Assembly (NCBI GenBank): GCA_016938235.1
Contig: JAFGVA010000063.1
Span: 1-56,009, forward strand
DNA: 56,009 bases
Origin: Bacteroidales bacterium
GTDB lineage: Bacteria; Bacteroidota; Bacteroidia; Bacteroidales; UBA10428
Direction: 5' to 3'
The notes under the pieces are model-generated. The model was not told the origin of the DNA and searched no databases. It worked only from the letters and a program-made list of their open reading frames with translations. Each line of letters begins with the position of its first letter. The stretch's first letter is position 1. Positions 41,735 through 51,301 of this stretch are shown piece by piece. The position numbers were made by a program, and so were the translations under genes.

Positions 41735-42961
41735 GTGCAAACACGTTTTAAATACGGCAAAACAAGTATTGAACTGAATGTTCCGGAGAATGCTGATATG
41801 CTGAAAGCAAAGGAACCTGTATTTTGTATTAACATAGAAAAATTTCGAACAGAGCTTGAAACTTTCCTGCCTAAAGAAACCACTTGCTATTCTAATGTTG
41901 CCATTGTTGTTTCTGATAAAACACGGTTGTGTGGTTATCCGGTTTATCTGCCCTGGCTTGTTGAATCACTTGTAAGTAGGGGGACAAGAAACTCTAACAT
42001 AAGCTTTTACATTGCATACGGTACCCATCAAAAACAATCTGAGCCGGAAAGTCTTGAAAGTTATGGAGACGTATATAAGAAATACACGTTTATACACCAT
42101 AACAGCAAAGACAAACAGGCATTTATAGAATTAGGGCAGACAAAAAGGGGTACCCCGATAAAAATTCGAAAGGATATTTTAAGAAGTAGCCTGATTATTA
42201 CCTTTGGTGCTATATCACACCACTATTTTGCAGGATTTGGGGGCGGACGCAAGCTTATTTTCCCCGGACTGGCAGAACAAGATGCTGTATACAAAAACCA
42301 CAGCTATTTTCTCGATATAGAAACCAAACACCTGGCACCAGGCTGTCATCCTGGAAAGTTAAACGATAATCCAATAGCAGAAGATTTAAAGGAAATTGAT
42401 GACAAATTACCAGTAAAGATTTCTATTCATGGAATTTTAAACAGGCAGGGAAAAGTATGTCAATTACACATTGGAAATACTTATAAAGACTTCTTAGATG
42501 CTTGCCAGGAACATGACAACTACTATCGGGCAAAGGAAGGTAAACTATATAATCTTGTAATTGCTTCGGCTGGAGGATATCCAAAAGATGTAAATTTCAT
42601 CCAAAGCCATAAGGCTATACATAACGCCGCAGCATTCGTTAAGGATGGCGGAAAACTTGTTGTGTTTTGTGAATGTGTTGATGGAATTGGCTCGGAAACA
42701 TTTTTGAAATATATTCAAGCTGAAAGCTTTAATCATGCATTTAATCAGCTAAAACAAAACTATGAGGGAAATGGGGGAACGGCTTTAGCAATGATGATGA
42801 AAACAAAGCGTATTAATATTGGGCTTGTTACAAATTTAAATGCAGAAGCCTGCATGTCTTTAAAAGTTGAAATCTTAAAACCCGGAGATGTTCAGGATAT
42901 AGTAAATAAAGAAAATGGTTCAATTGCAGTGATTGAAAATGCGAGTTTATTAGTTATGTAG
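41735..42961 (+). CDS. larA: LarA-like nickel-dependent racemase/epimerase (DUF2088)
   Basis: A 408-residue homologue of lactate racemase LarA, whose activity needs the nickel-pincer nucleotide cofactor bound to a lysine. The cofactor region is SHHYFAGFGGGRKLIFPG, with the tethering Lys in GGGRK and metal-ligand His in SHH. Other LarA landmarks are VVSDKTR (Asp/Arg), AYGTHQKQ (His) and the VIASAGGYPKDVNF segment of the C-terminal domain. LarA homologues racemise various 2-hydroxyacids, sugars or aldonates, so lactate is not certain. larBCE genes for cofactor synthesis are not in this window. The GTG at 41735 gives the standard N-terminus (MQTRFKYGKTSIELNVP); an upstream TTG would add a run of hydrophobic residues through a terminator. 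Confidence 0.88.
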   Translation: MQTRFKYGKTSIELNVPENADMLKAKEPVFCINIEKFRTELETFLPKETTCYSNVAIVVSDKTRLCGYPVYLPWLVESLVSRGTRNSNISFYIAYGTHQKQSEPESLESYGDVYKKYTFIHHNSKDKQAFIELGQTKRGTPIKIRKDILRSSLIITFGAISHHYFAGFGGGRKLIFPGLAEQDAVYKNHSYFLDIETKHLAPGCHPGKLNDNPIAEDLKEIDDKLPVKISIHGILNRQGKVCQLHIGNTYKDFLDACQEHDNYYRAKEGKLYNLVIASAGGYPKDVNFIQSHKAIHNAAAFVKDGGKLVVFCECVDGIGSETFLKYIQAESFNHAFNQLKQNYEGNGGTALAMMMKTKRINIGLVTNLNAEACMSLKVEILKPGDVQDIVNKENGSIAVIENASLLVM

Positions 42962-43103
42962 TGTTTTATTTATTATCAACATTAATCCACAGTATATATC
43001 CTTACCAAAGGGTCTCCGGCTATAGGCTTAATATCCTTTTGCTATCTTGAAGTTTGATCAGTACATAGCTTAGATGCTATAGATAGAAAGATAGTATGAT
43101 TGG

Positions 43104-43127
43104 ATGCCTGTCTGCACAGGCATGACG
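43104..43127. repeat. Short palindromic repeat ending in ATGACG
   Basis: ATGCCTGT-CTGC-ACAGGCAT followed by GACG. Same design as the repeats at 37281-37304 and 18351-18429: a perfect hairpin whose right end runs into ATGACG. Confidence 0.7.
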
Positions 43128-43135
43128 GGTAATCT

Positions 43136-43177
43136 GTAAAAAAGAAAAAGGCTGTTCAAAAAATTGAACAGCCTTTT
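43136..43177 (-). terminator. Intrinsic terminator behind the SusD relic
   Basis: AAAAGGCTGTTCAA and TTGAACAGCCTTTT form a 14-bp stem with a 4-base loop; on the minus strand TTCTTTTTT follows. It remains intact behind the decayed SusD fragment. Confidence 0.85.
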
Positions 43178-43199
43178 CGGAATGCTATATCACTATTGT

Positions 43200-43484
43200 C
43201 TAATAGCCAGCTCTTTGAACTAATCCACTACCAGAGGCATTAATATCTCTTTGAGGTATTGGATAATGTTTGTTAACTCCCTTTTTAAAGCCAATATCGC
43301 TAAACTCATCATCGGCATCGCCCCAACATAAATGGTCGAAGAAACGATGATCTTCACCGGCAAGTTCGAGCCTGTGCTCCAGTTTAATTGCATCCAAAGA
43401 TACAGCTTTTGTTGGTAAATCAGCGCGTTATCCGATTTTATCGAACCAAATTTGTGCTTCAGAATTATTACCAACACCAGAGAA
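43200..43484 (-). pseudogene. C-terminal fragment of a decayed SusD gene
   Basis: On the minus strand one frame reads NNSEAQIWFDKIG, an in-frame TAA (43438-43440), then RADLPTKAVSLDAIKLEHR, LELAGEDHRFFDHLCWGDAD and the ending KGVNKHYPIPQRDIN...QRAGY-stop. This is the typical last 90 residues of SusD proteins (cf. xERRLELAxEGxRFFDLxRWG and LPIPQxEI...QNPGY). The stop replaces an Arg-like position (KIR-RADLP expected), and nothing upstream continues the gene. It differs markedly from the intact SusD next door, so it is the relic of another paralogue and not a simple duplication. Beginning of homology is approximate. Confidence 0.82.
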
Positions 43485-43501
43485 TTTGCATTTCGTACTT
43501 T

Positions 43502-43543
43502 AAAAAGAAACTGGCAAATGAAGTTATTGTCTTCACTTGCCAG
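43502..43543 (-). terminator. Intrinsic terminator after susC/susD pair 2
   Basis: CTGGCAAGTGAAG and CTTCATTTGCCAG make a 13-bp stem (one G-U) with a 7-base loop, then TTTCTTTTT on the minus strand. Confidence 0.88.
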
Positions 43544-43612
43544 ATTAATTTTAGAGGATTTCTTAAATAAGTTGATACTTTTTCAGTGGCCTCTCTTTAG
43601 GGCAACCTTTTT

Positions 43613-45406
43613 TTATTCCCAGCCTTTATTTTGTGTTAATACTCCAGCTGATATACGAACTTGCGATTCGGGTATTTGTACAAACTTTCTATCTTCTGAC
43701 CATTCTGTAACAGCATAATCATCGGGGTACGATCCATCAGCAGCAAAAGCACCATCGGAGACCTTTATGGTTCCAAGATCATTAAAAGCTTTTTGGCAAT
43801 CGTGCCAGCGTACTAAATCAAAATAGCGTATGCCCTCAAAAGCCAGTTCATGACGGCGTTCTGCCTTAAGAGCTTCTAAGGAATATGCAATGTCATTTAA
43901 TCCGGCACGTCGGCGTACCTGGTTCATTCCATCTGCAGTTTCTGTTAATTCTGAGTGCATTAACAAAACATCGGCAAATCTCATAATCATTAAAGGCTGC
44001 ATATTTGCATGTTGAGAACTGGCAAATGTATAGCCTCTAACCTCCCACATAATTCGATATGCAGCATAACCGCCATCGGTAACGTCCTGTTGCTCTTGAA
44101 CAGGCATATATTTTTTATTAAAAATACCTGTTACACTGTAACCATCATAACTCGACTTTTTATCTAGAAACCTAATGGCAGTAGAACCTTCTAATGCAGC
44201 AGATACCGGATCTTCAACATTAAACATTGAACCATATCTACGTATATCTCCAGCTTCAAAATCATTCCATATATTTGGATGAACAGTACAAAATCCCCAT
44301 CCAACACCATGTGGAACTCCATCACCGGTACGGATACCATTGTATAATACCATATGGTTTGATCGGGGTAAATTTGCTGCGTTTTCAGCACCAAAAGTAT
44401 TGAATTTTATGGCAAAAATACTTTCCGGATTAGGTGTTCCAGAATCCTCAATCCACTCATAAGGGGTTGTTCCTGTTCCATCTCTTCCAGCAGCCTTAAA
44501 AGCGTTAGCTGGCACCATCCATATCGGTCTCTCTGTTACAGGGTAATCAGTGGTAACTACCCGTGCACTATCCTTCAATCCGGTGGCAGTATATGCCCAA
44601 AGATTAGGAAAGTCAGAAATCATATGATGTCCGCTGTTGTTTATTACATCTTCAATATAGGCAATGGCATCTGATTTTGAAATGCTTGCGCCATCTGTCA
44701 CAGGTAATTCATTTTTTTCGTAGGTACCTGTATAGTAAAGCCATATTCTGCCCATCATAGCCTCCGCAGCCCATTTAGTAGCATGTCCATCTCTTTGTAT
44801 GTCTAAGCTTGCAAAGGATGTTGCTGGCATTAATTCGGCTGCATTTTTCATATCAGAAGCAATTTGAGCAAATAATACATCTGCTTCAGCACGAGGCTCA
44901 TTACCTGAAACTGTAGTAGTAATTAAAGGAACGGTGCCAAAAAACTGAGCTAAGGTAAAATACATATAAGATCGTAAGAAGTATGCTTCACCCAAATCCT
45001 GATTACGTTGATCCTCATTTGTATATTCAGCATTCTCAAAGTTTTCGAGTATTGAATTGGCACGAAATATTCCCTGATAATATCTTCTCCATAAGGGTTC
45101 AAATCTGTCCTCTTGTGGATTTTTTTCAAACTTATCAATATATCGTATCCAGGTATCACCTGCACCATCGCCACCACCAAGCATCTCGTCAGATAAAACA
45201 TTGGCTAACAAGATAGGAAAAGTATGTCCTTTTTCTACCGCTAAAACTGAGTAAATTCCTGTGAGAGCTTCACCTATTTCCTGTTCATTACTAAAATAGG
45301 ATGCATTGCTTTTTGAGTACAAATCCTTTTGTTCCAAAAAATCGTCACTACAACTAAACATCGGAACTATCAAGGATAATAATACTATAATTCTTATTAT
45401 TTTCAT
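43613..45406 (-). CDS. SusD/RagB family surface lipoprotein (pair 2)
   Basis: A 597-residue SusD-type lipoprotein. The signal ends LIVPMFSCSDDF, acylated Cys near residue 19 with Ser-Asp-Asp after it, suiting surface display. Family features are GEAYFLRSYMYFTLAQFFGTVPL, AAEAMMGRIWLYYTG, and the C-terminal LKAERRHELAFEGIRYFDLVRW with FVQIPESQVRIS and QNKGWE closing. It is encoded 17 bases after susC 2 and ends at a terminator. With its SusC it would bind and import a nutrient across the outer membrane; no enzyme gene in the window indicates which. Confidence 0.95.
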   Translation of the reverse strand: MKIIRIIVLLSLIVPMFSCSDDFLEQKDLYSKSNASYFSNEQEIGEALTGIYSVLAVEKGHTFPILLANVLSDEMLGGGDGAGDTWIRYIDKFEKNPQEDRFEPLWRRYYQGIFRANSILENFENAEYTNEDQRNQDLGEAYFLRSYMYFTLAQFFGTVPLITTTVSGNEPRAEADVLFAQIASDMKNAAELMPATSFASLDIQRDGHATKWAAEAMMGRIWLYYTGTYEKNELPVTDGASISKSDAIAYIEDVINNSGHHMISDFPNLWAYTATGLKDSARVVTTDYPVTERPIWMVPANAFKAAGRDGTGTTPYEWIEDSGTPNPESIFAIKFNTFGAENAANLPRSNHMVLYNGIRTGDGVPHGVGWGFCTVHPNIWNDFEAGDIRRYGSMFNVEDPVSAALEGSTAIRFLDKKSSYDGYSVTGIFNKKYMPVQEQQDVTDGGYAAYRIMWEVRGYTFASSQHANMQPLMIMRFADVLLMHSELTETADGMNQVRRRAGLNDIAYSLEALKAERRHELAFEGIRYFDLVRWHDCQKAFNDLGTIKVSDGAFAADGSYPDDYAVTEWSEDRKFVQIPESQVRISAGVLTQNKGWE

Positions 45407-45423
45407 CTTTAAAATCTCCTACC

Positions 45424-48400
45424 TTAAAATTTTACACTTAAACCCATCATATAAGTCTTTGCTAAAGGATAAAGGCCTACATCGATACCCGATGCCCAAC
45501 TTTGTCCATTACCCCAGCCTACCTCAGGACTCATACCCGGGTATTTGGTAAAAGTAAATAGGTTCTGGCCCGAAGCAAACAGCCTTAAGTCACTAAATAC
45601 TTTTGTTTTTATTAAATCTCTGAAATTGTACCCTAATGTTATGGTACTAATTCTAAAATAGTCGGCATCGTAAATATGCATATCGCTTATTTCGGTTCTT
45701 GAATTTGGTGCCGAAGTTATCCTGGGCATTGTTCCCCCCGGGTTTCGGGTTTCATCGTATGCTTTGTTAAAATAATCATAGGTCATGTTTTCCTGAAGTC
45801 TGTCACCTGCGCTGGAATATGACATAAGAATTTGATGTCCACTTTTACCAACGCCAACAACCTGAAAGTCGATATTTTTATATTCTATAAAAAGTTGCAA
45901 GCCAAAGGTGAAATCCGGATTTGGATCTCCAATTTGAGTTTTGTCCAAATCATTAATTAAACCATCTTCATTAAGATCCTGAAACATAATTTCTCCTTTA
46001 GCAACATTTGTTAACCTTGCATAAACTGTATCTTCACCGTTTGCAGTTGCATATTGTTCAGAATTACGTATCAACCCATCGACATACGCAGCACTATCAG
46101 CATCTGACCGTATTATACCATTAGTCGTATATCCCCAGAAATACCCAATTGGATAACCCACTTCGGCACGGTAACTTTCAGGAACACCCTGCCATAAAGA
46201 GTTAATATCACCATGAATAATTCCCTCTTCATTACTTATTTCAGTTACCTCATTTTTGTTCATACCCAAAGTAGCTGTAATGCTGTACTTAAATTCGCCA
46301 ATACTGTTGACCCATTTAAAACTGGCTTCAATACCCTTATTTGATACACTACCCCCATTCGAATATGGAGCAGGTGCACCGGCGGTTAATAAAACAGGAG
46401 CAATAAGCAACCAGTCTTTTGTTTCTTTATTGTACCAGTCGAAGGTAGTTAGCAATTTGTTTTCAAACAAATTAAAATCTAAACCAATATTCAACTGCTC
46501 CGATGTTTCCCATTTAACCTTCGGGTTTGGTAAGTTTGCTAATTGCGAACCAACGGTATTATTTGTATAATCTGGACCAAAGGGGTAATTTGCACCTACA
46601 TATTCAACCCCTGCCAAATACTGAAACGCACCAATGTTTTGGTTGCCATTTTGTCCCCAGCTGCCTCTTAATCTTAAATAGCTTATTTGTGGAAGGGCAG
46701 ACATAAAATCTTCCTGACTAAGGATCCAGCCAGCTGATAATGAAGGGAATGTTGCATATCTGTTAGCCGGTCCAAAATTTGTTGATCCGTCTCTACGATA
46801 TACTGCGGTTAACATATAACGTTCTTCAAAGTTATACGATAAACGTCCAAAGTACGATGACATGGCCCATCCGAAATCATCACGACCAGTCATAGTAATG
46901 TATTCTAAGGATGTCAGAGGGGTATTGGTTAAATAAGCATATTCCCAATCCTGAAAGAGAGTTTCCTTGTTATTTGCTTGTAATTGAAGATCTCTTTTGG
47001 TTTGTTGTGCTTCCTGCCCCACTACAAGATTAAAATTATGTTGTTCTTTTACACTAAAATTATAACTAATAGTATTTGTGAAAATCCACGTAAATCTATT
47101 ATAGGAGCCCTGTTGCACGTCGTCATTATCATTCAGCGATTGGTCGGTTTGATAATATGTTGGAACATAATTACGATAAGTACCGGTTGAATTTGTAATA
47201 CCATAACTTGATCTGATTCGAAGGCTTTTTATAGGTTGTATTTCTAAATAGACATTTCCGACCAAATTATTATTGTTATTCTCATTATATTTCTTATTGT
47301 ATTCCAGTCTGGCAGTTGGATTTGTGGCAAAATTATCAACGGACGATACCGTTGTATAATTACCAGCTGAATCATACAGGGGCAACAGCGGACTGGCAAC
47401 ACTATGATCCCTGACATTATTATCGTAAATATTGCCGGTTCCGACATTTGGGTTTTCGGTGTTGGTATAAGTTAAGTTTTCACCAAAAACTAAACCGTCT
47501 AAACCATTCCATTCCTTTAATATATGTTGAGAATTCATTCGGGCTGTAATTCTCTGATAATCAGGCTTTCCTTGCTTTCCGAGTAATCCTTCATTTTGTA
47601 AAGAAGAAAAACCAAGTGCATATATAGATTTATCAGAACTACCGGTTACATTAATGGCATGGCTCTGTACACCCGCATTATCATTAACCTGTTCATTAAA
47701 CCAGTCCTGACCATTGTATGTTCCAGCCATAATTTCATTGTAACGGGGTACACTTGAAAAATCCATTGGGCCTTTATTTCTATTTTTTCGACCTTCGTTA
47801 ATGGCTGTTATGTAATCCTGAGCATTTAACATACCCGGATCCTTGGCAACTTGTTGAACACCAAAATAATTATCATAAGAAATTACCGCTCCCTGCCCTT
47901 TTTTACCGCTGCGTGTGGTTACTAAAATAACCCCGTTTGCTGCTTGCGATCCATAAATTGCCGAGGAGGCAGCGTCTTTAAGTATATCAATACTTTCAAT
48001 ATCGGAGGGGTTTAAATAGTCAATGTTTGCAACCTGAACGCCATCAACTACATACAGAGGTTTAGCGTTACCAATAGTACCAATACCACGAATGGTTACT
48101 TTTGTTCCTGCACCAGGTTTTCCGCTTTCGTTTGTAATGCTAACCCCTGGACTAATTCCCTGTAATGAAGCCATAGCGTCGGCATTATTTAACTTTTGAA
48201 GCTCATCACCTTTCATGTTTAGCGTGGCTCCAGTGTTCAATTTTTTCTTCTGAACTCCATAACCAATAACAACTACTTCGTCTACTGAAAGAAGGTCAGG
48301 TATAAGTACTATTGAGATTTCCGATTGGTTACCAACTTCAACTTCTTCAGTTAAATAACCAACATAGGTATATGTTAAAACAGGATTGTCATATCCTGCA

Positions 48401-48591
48401 ACACTGATGGTATAATTACCATCGAGATCAGTTGTAACACCAATTGATGTTCCTTTGATTTGCACTGCTGCACCTGGAAGTGCTGTTCCATCATCAGCTG
48501 TAACTGTTCCTGTTACCACAGAAACCTGTGCAAAAGAAACAGCGCTGATTGTCATCAGTGCAATAATTAATGAAATAAAATGTTTCCTCAT
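45424..48591 (-). CDS. SusC/RagA family TonB-linked outer membrane transporter (pair 2)
   Basis: A 1055-residue TonB-dependent transporter. Signal peptide to about residue 21, then a carboxypeptidase-regulatory-like domain (VTGTVTADDGTALPGAAVQIKG), TonB box region VVVIGYGVQKKKLNTGA, plug (VTIRGIGTIGNAKPLYVVDG, DILKDAASSAIYGSQAANG) and a 22-strand barrel ending in MGLSVKF. Sequence identity to pair 1 is limited to the conserved plug and barrel motifs, so the two pairs probably have different substrates. It is complete with no internal stop. It starts at ATG 48591; upstream is a 365-base AT-rich gap. Confidence 0.96.
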   Translation of the reverse strand: MRKHFISLIIALMTISAVSFAQVSVVTGTVTADDGTALPGAAVQIKGTSIGVTTDLDGNYTISVAGYDNPVLTYTYVGYLTEEVEVGNQSEISIVLIPDLLSVDEVVVIGYGVQKKKLNTGATLNMKGDELQKLNNADAMASLQGISPGVSITNESGKPGAGTKVTIRGIGTIGNAKPLYVVDGVQVANIDYLNPSDIESIDILKDAASSAIYGSQAANGVILVTTRSGKKGQGAVISYDNYFGVQQVAKDPGMLNAQDYITAINEGRKNRNKGPMDFSSVPRYNEIMAGTYNGQDWFNEQVNDNAGVQSHAINVTGSSDKSIYALGFSSLQNEGLLGKQGKPDYQRITARMNSQHILKEWNGLDGLVFGENLTYTNTENPNVGTGNIYDNNVRDHSVASPLLPLYDSAGNYTTVSSVDNFATNPTARLEYNKKYNENNNNNLVGNVYLEIQPIKSLRIRSSYGITNSTGTYRNYVPTYYQTDQSLNDNDDVQQGSYNRFTWIFTNTISYNFSVKEQHNFNLVVGQEAQQTKRDLQLQANNKETLFQDWEYAYLTNTPLTSLEYITMTGRDDFGWAMSSYFGRLSYNFEERYMLTAVYRRDGSTNFGPANRYATFPSLSAGWILSQEDFMSALPQISYLRLRGSWGQNGNQNIGAFQYLAGVEYVGANYPFGPDYTNNTVGSQLANLPNPKVKWETSEQLNIGLDFNLFENKLLTTFDWYNKETKDWLLIAPVLLTAGAPAPYSNGGSVSNKGIEASFKWVNSIGEFKYSITATLGMNKNEVTEISNEEGIIHGDINSLWQGVPESYRAEVGYPIGYFWGYTTNGIIRSDADSAAYVDGLIRNSEQYATANGEDTVYARLTNVAKGEIMFQDLNEDGLINDLDKTQIGDPNPDFTFGLQLFIEYKNIDFQVVGVGKSGHQILMSYSSAGDRLQENMTYDYFNKAYDETRNPGGTMPRITSAPNSRTEISDMHIYDADYFRISTITLGYNFRDLIKTKVFSDLRLFASGQNLFTFTKYPGMSPEVGWGNGQSWASGIDVGLYPLAKTYMMGLSVKF

Positions 48592-48956
48592 AAGATTAAA
48601 AAGTTAGGGTTAGTAATACAGGTGTCCGAAAAGTTTTATCTGTATTTATAATCACGGTTGCTAATTAACATCATTATCACAATATGAGAAATAATTTCAC
48701 TACATCACATACTCATCTATTCTTCATCATTAATACATCAAATACAAAGAATAACAAGCTTTATTTATTGATTTTCTGTATCTTAAACAGTATAGTGTAT
48801 TTATACAGTCTTAAAAAATATATTACATTTTTATATTATGCAATACATTTTAAGTGTGATAACATCTGTTACCATTAAACTGGGCTTACCAACACAATTC
48901 ATTACAATAAGACAAAAACACTAAGAAACAGTATGAAATTTAGGGGGCATAAAACT
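48592..48956. other. AT-rich gap upstream of susC 2
   Basis: 365 bases with no credible frame. The only promoter-like string on the minus strand is TATTCTTTG (one base longer than TAnnTTTG) near 48744-48752; no clear -33, hairpin or repeat was found. The end of udk lies at its far edge. Confidence 0.4.
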
Positions 48957-49565
48957 TTACTTAATCAGCCTGTCTATTGATTCAATAAGTGTTGACAACT
49001 GCCTTTTCTCATCAATTAACTCGCCATCAATGACAAGATCAGCCATTGACTTATCGGGCAAAACATACTTATAATGCATGGGTCTAACAGAACTTAAGTA
49101 CTGTGTAATTACTGAATCTACCGAACGGCTGCGTTCAAGCCCGTCTCTGATTAGCCTTCTTATTAAACGTATATCATCCGGTACATCAACAAAAACTTTT
49201 AGATTGAAATCTGCAATACCCAGCACATTGAACAGGAATATTCCTTCAATAATAACAATTGGCGTGGGATGAAACATGATTTTTTTATTCATCCTTGCGT
49301 GTGTTGCAAAGTCGTATTGTGGAATTAGGATTGCTTCTCCCCGATGAATTGCTTTGAGGTGAGATTGAAACAGCTCCATATCAAGGCTTTCAGGAGAGTC
49401 GAAGTTAAGCTTTGAAATATCAACATCAGAACCATATTGTCCCTTATAATAACAATCAAGAGATAAAATTAAACTTTTATCTTCATAGTGTTCAACTAAT
49501 TGCCTGGCCAGGGTTGTTTTACCACTGGCTGAACCTCCAGATATTCCTACAATTACAGGTTCCAC
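48957..49565 (-). CDS. udk: Uridine kinase
   Basis: A 202-residue P-loop enzyme that phosphorylates uridine and cytidine in pyrimidine salvage. Walker A is GISGGSASGKTTLA; substrate and catalytic landmarks are LSLDCYYKGQ (catalytic Asp), NFDSPESLDM, PQYDFATHARM and IVIIEGIFLF, with the lid region RRLIRDGLERSRS. The start is a GTG at 49565: no ATG is available upstream in frame, and MEPVIVGISGGSASGKT fits the usual family N-terminus. Length is normal. It is a single gene, 115 bases after the class V aminotransferase on the other side. Confidence 0.94.
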   Translation of the reverse strand: MEPVIVGISGGSASGKTTLARQLVEHYEDKSLILSLDCYYKGQYGSDVDISKLNFDSPESLDMELFQSHLKAIHRGEAILIPQYDFATHARMNKKIMFHPTPIVIIEGIFLFNVLGIADFNLKVFVDVPDDIRLIRRLIRDGLERSRSVDSVITQYLSSVRPMHYKYVLPDKSMADLVIDGELIDEKRQLSTLIESIDRLIK

Positions 49566-49680
49566 GGTTTTGAAATGTATTTAACTTTGGTAAAGGAAAT
49601 TTACAACTTGATAATCTCAAAACTACGTTAGAAAAATTGAACTGTCAAAAAAAAAAAAGAAAAGATGAATACTGCCGTTT

Positions 49681-51153
49681 TTAAACAGGGCGCTCAATCC
49701 AGTTGATCACCTTTGAAGTAATATTATCAGATTTTTCTGAATTATGAATGTACTCATTCACTTTCTCGTTGTAATAATAATCTTTACTCCATTCTTCGAA
49801 ATTTTGAGCCAGCTCCTCAACAGAATCAAGAATTATTGTAAGTTCTTCATCAGTCATTACCGGATGAATTGACATTCTTATCCAACCCGGTTTTAATGAT
49901 AAATCGCCATGGAGTATTTTATCGGTAATCACCCTTGAAGTGTCGATATCGACCTGTAATAAAAAGTGACCGTATGTACCAGCACAGGAACAACCACCCC
50001 GGGTCTGAATCCCAAACCTGTCATTTAAAATTCTGACAGCCAGGTTGTAATGTAATTTATCTATGTGGAAGGAAATAACTCCCAGACGGTCTCTTATGTT
50101 AGGTGCCAGAATATGTAGATTAGGAATTTTTTCGAACCTTTTCCAGATTAATTCCAGCATTTCGTGTTCTCGATCGAGCATGTTTTTAACTCCCATTTCT
50201 TCTTTTAACCGAACAGCCAGAGCAACTTTAATGGTTTGTAGAAATGCCGGTGTACCTCCATCTTCGCGCTGTTCAATATCATCGACATATTGATGTCCGC
50301 CCCAGGGATTGGTCCATTCAACAGTACCCCCTCCGGGACAATCCGGAACCCGGTTGTGGTAAAGAGCACTATCGAAAATTAAAATACCTGAGGCACCCGG
50401 GCCACCCAGAAATTTATGAGGAGAAAAATAGATTGCATCCAGTTTTTGTTTCTCATTTTTTGGATGCATATCTATATCGATATATGGAGCTGAGCAGGCA
50501 AAATCTACAAAGCAAACACCACCATGCTCGTGCATAATTTCAGCAATCTTATAATATGGCGTACCAACCCCTGTAACATTTGAATAAGAAGTAACTGCTG
50601 CAATTTTGGTTTTCCGATGTTTATGCTTGTTTAGCAAACTGTGCAGCTTTTCTAAATCCACTAAACCTTGTTTATCCGACGGAATTATTAATACATCGGC
50701 AATGGTTTCAATCCAGGAGGTCTGATTGGAGTGATGCTCCATATGAGTTACAAGAACCAAGGGACGCTCACCTTTCTTAAATTTTACCATTCGCTGGTAA
50801 TTTTCATGTAATTTTAGACCAAGAATACGCTGGAATTTATTTACAACGCCTGTCATTCCTGAATTTGATGAAATTATGACATCCGATTTGTGTGCATGAA
50901 CATGTTTTTTTATGTATTTCAGAGAATAATGATAGGCTTCGGACATCATTTTCCCGGTAATTGTTGTTCCGGTATGGGTATTTCCAACGAATGGCCCAAT
51001 TTCATCAGACAACCTTTCCTCTATCGGCCTGTATAATCTGCCGCTTGCAGTCCAGTCGGCATAAATAATTTTCTTTCTTCCGTATGGACCATCAAATTCC
51101 TTATCGATCCCAATAATTTTCTCTCTGAATGGAGCAAAGTACGTCTCTAACAT
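49681..51153 (-). CDS. Class V PLP-dependent aminotransferase, cysteine desulfurase-like
   Basis: A 490-residue fold-type I PLP enzyme. The cofactor lysine is in YFSPHKFLGGPGASG and the phosphate/His region in THMEHHSNQTSW; CFVDFACSAPYIDID holds the pyridine-binding Asp. A loop TRGGCSCAGTYGH carries the Cys expected in a desulfurase, and the N-terminal YADWTASGRLYRPIE is also typical. It is longer than SufS/IscS (about 400) because of an extended C-terminus, like the group of uncharacterised class V transaminases in Bacteroidota. The true reaction (cysteine desulfuration, selenocysteine or other) is not determined, and no isc/suf genes are adjacent. Confidence 0.9.
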   Translation of the reverse strand: MLETYFAPFREKIIGIDKEFDGPYGRKKIIYADWTASGRLYRPIEERLSDEIGPFVGNTHTGTTITGKMMSEAYHYSLKYIKKHVHAHKSDVIISSNSGMTGVVNKFQRILGLKLHENYQRMVKFKKGERPLVLVTHMEHHSNQTSWIETIADVLIIPSDKQGLVDLEKLHSLLNKHKHRKTKIAAVTSYSNVTGVGTPYYKIAEIMHEHGGVCFVDFACSAPYIDIDMHPKNEKQKLDAIYFSPHKFLGGPGASGILIFDSALYHNRVPDCPGGGTVEWTNPWGGHQYVDDIEQREDGGTPAFLQTIKVALAVRLKEEMGVKNMLDREHEMLELIWKRFEKIPNLHILAPNIRDRLGVISFHIDKLHYNLAVRILNDRFGIQTRGGCSCAGTYGHFLLQVDIDTSRVITDKILHGDLSLKPGWIRMSIHPVMTDEELTIILDSVEELAQNFEEWSKDYYYNEKVNEYIHNSEKSDNITSKVINWIERPV

Positions 51154-51194
51154 GCCCGAAAAATAATTGTAGAATTAATATTCAGAAATGATTT

Positions 51195-51300
51195 TTGTTA
51201 AGTTAGTAATTTTTAGTTCTAAGTTACCAGTTTCTAGTTAAGGTTTATAAGTGAAATGTTAATGGTTAAGTGTGAACCAATTGTTTAAAATTAGAAGATT
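51195..51300. repeat. Decayed heptamer tract
   Basis: From about 51195 the sequence can be cut into 7-mers with GTT/ATT at the same central position: AAGTTAG, TAATTTT, TAGTTCT, AAGTTAC, CAGTTTC, TAGTTAA, ATGTTAA, TGGTTAA and so on. It is degenerate and the boundary is approximate, but the phase continues towards the next tract. Confidence 0.55.
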
Positions 51301-51301
51301 A

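Noticed and set aside
43220..43477. 85-residue frame overlapping the SusD relic
   Set aside because: It is another reading frame of the same DNA; the homologous SusD residues are in the neighbouring frame interrupted by one stop.
49581..49588. TAACTTTG on the plus strand as a promoter
   Set aside because: No plus-strand gene follows; the neighbouring genes are all on the minus strand, so the match is probably chance.
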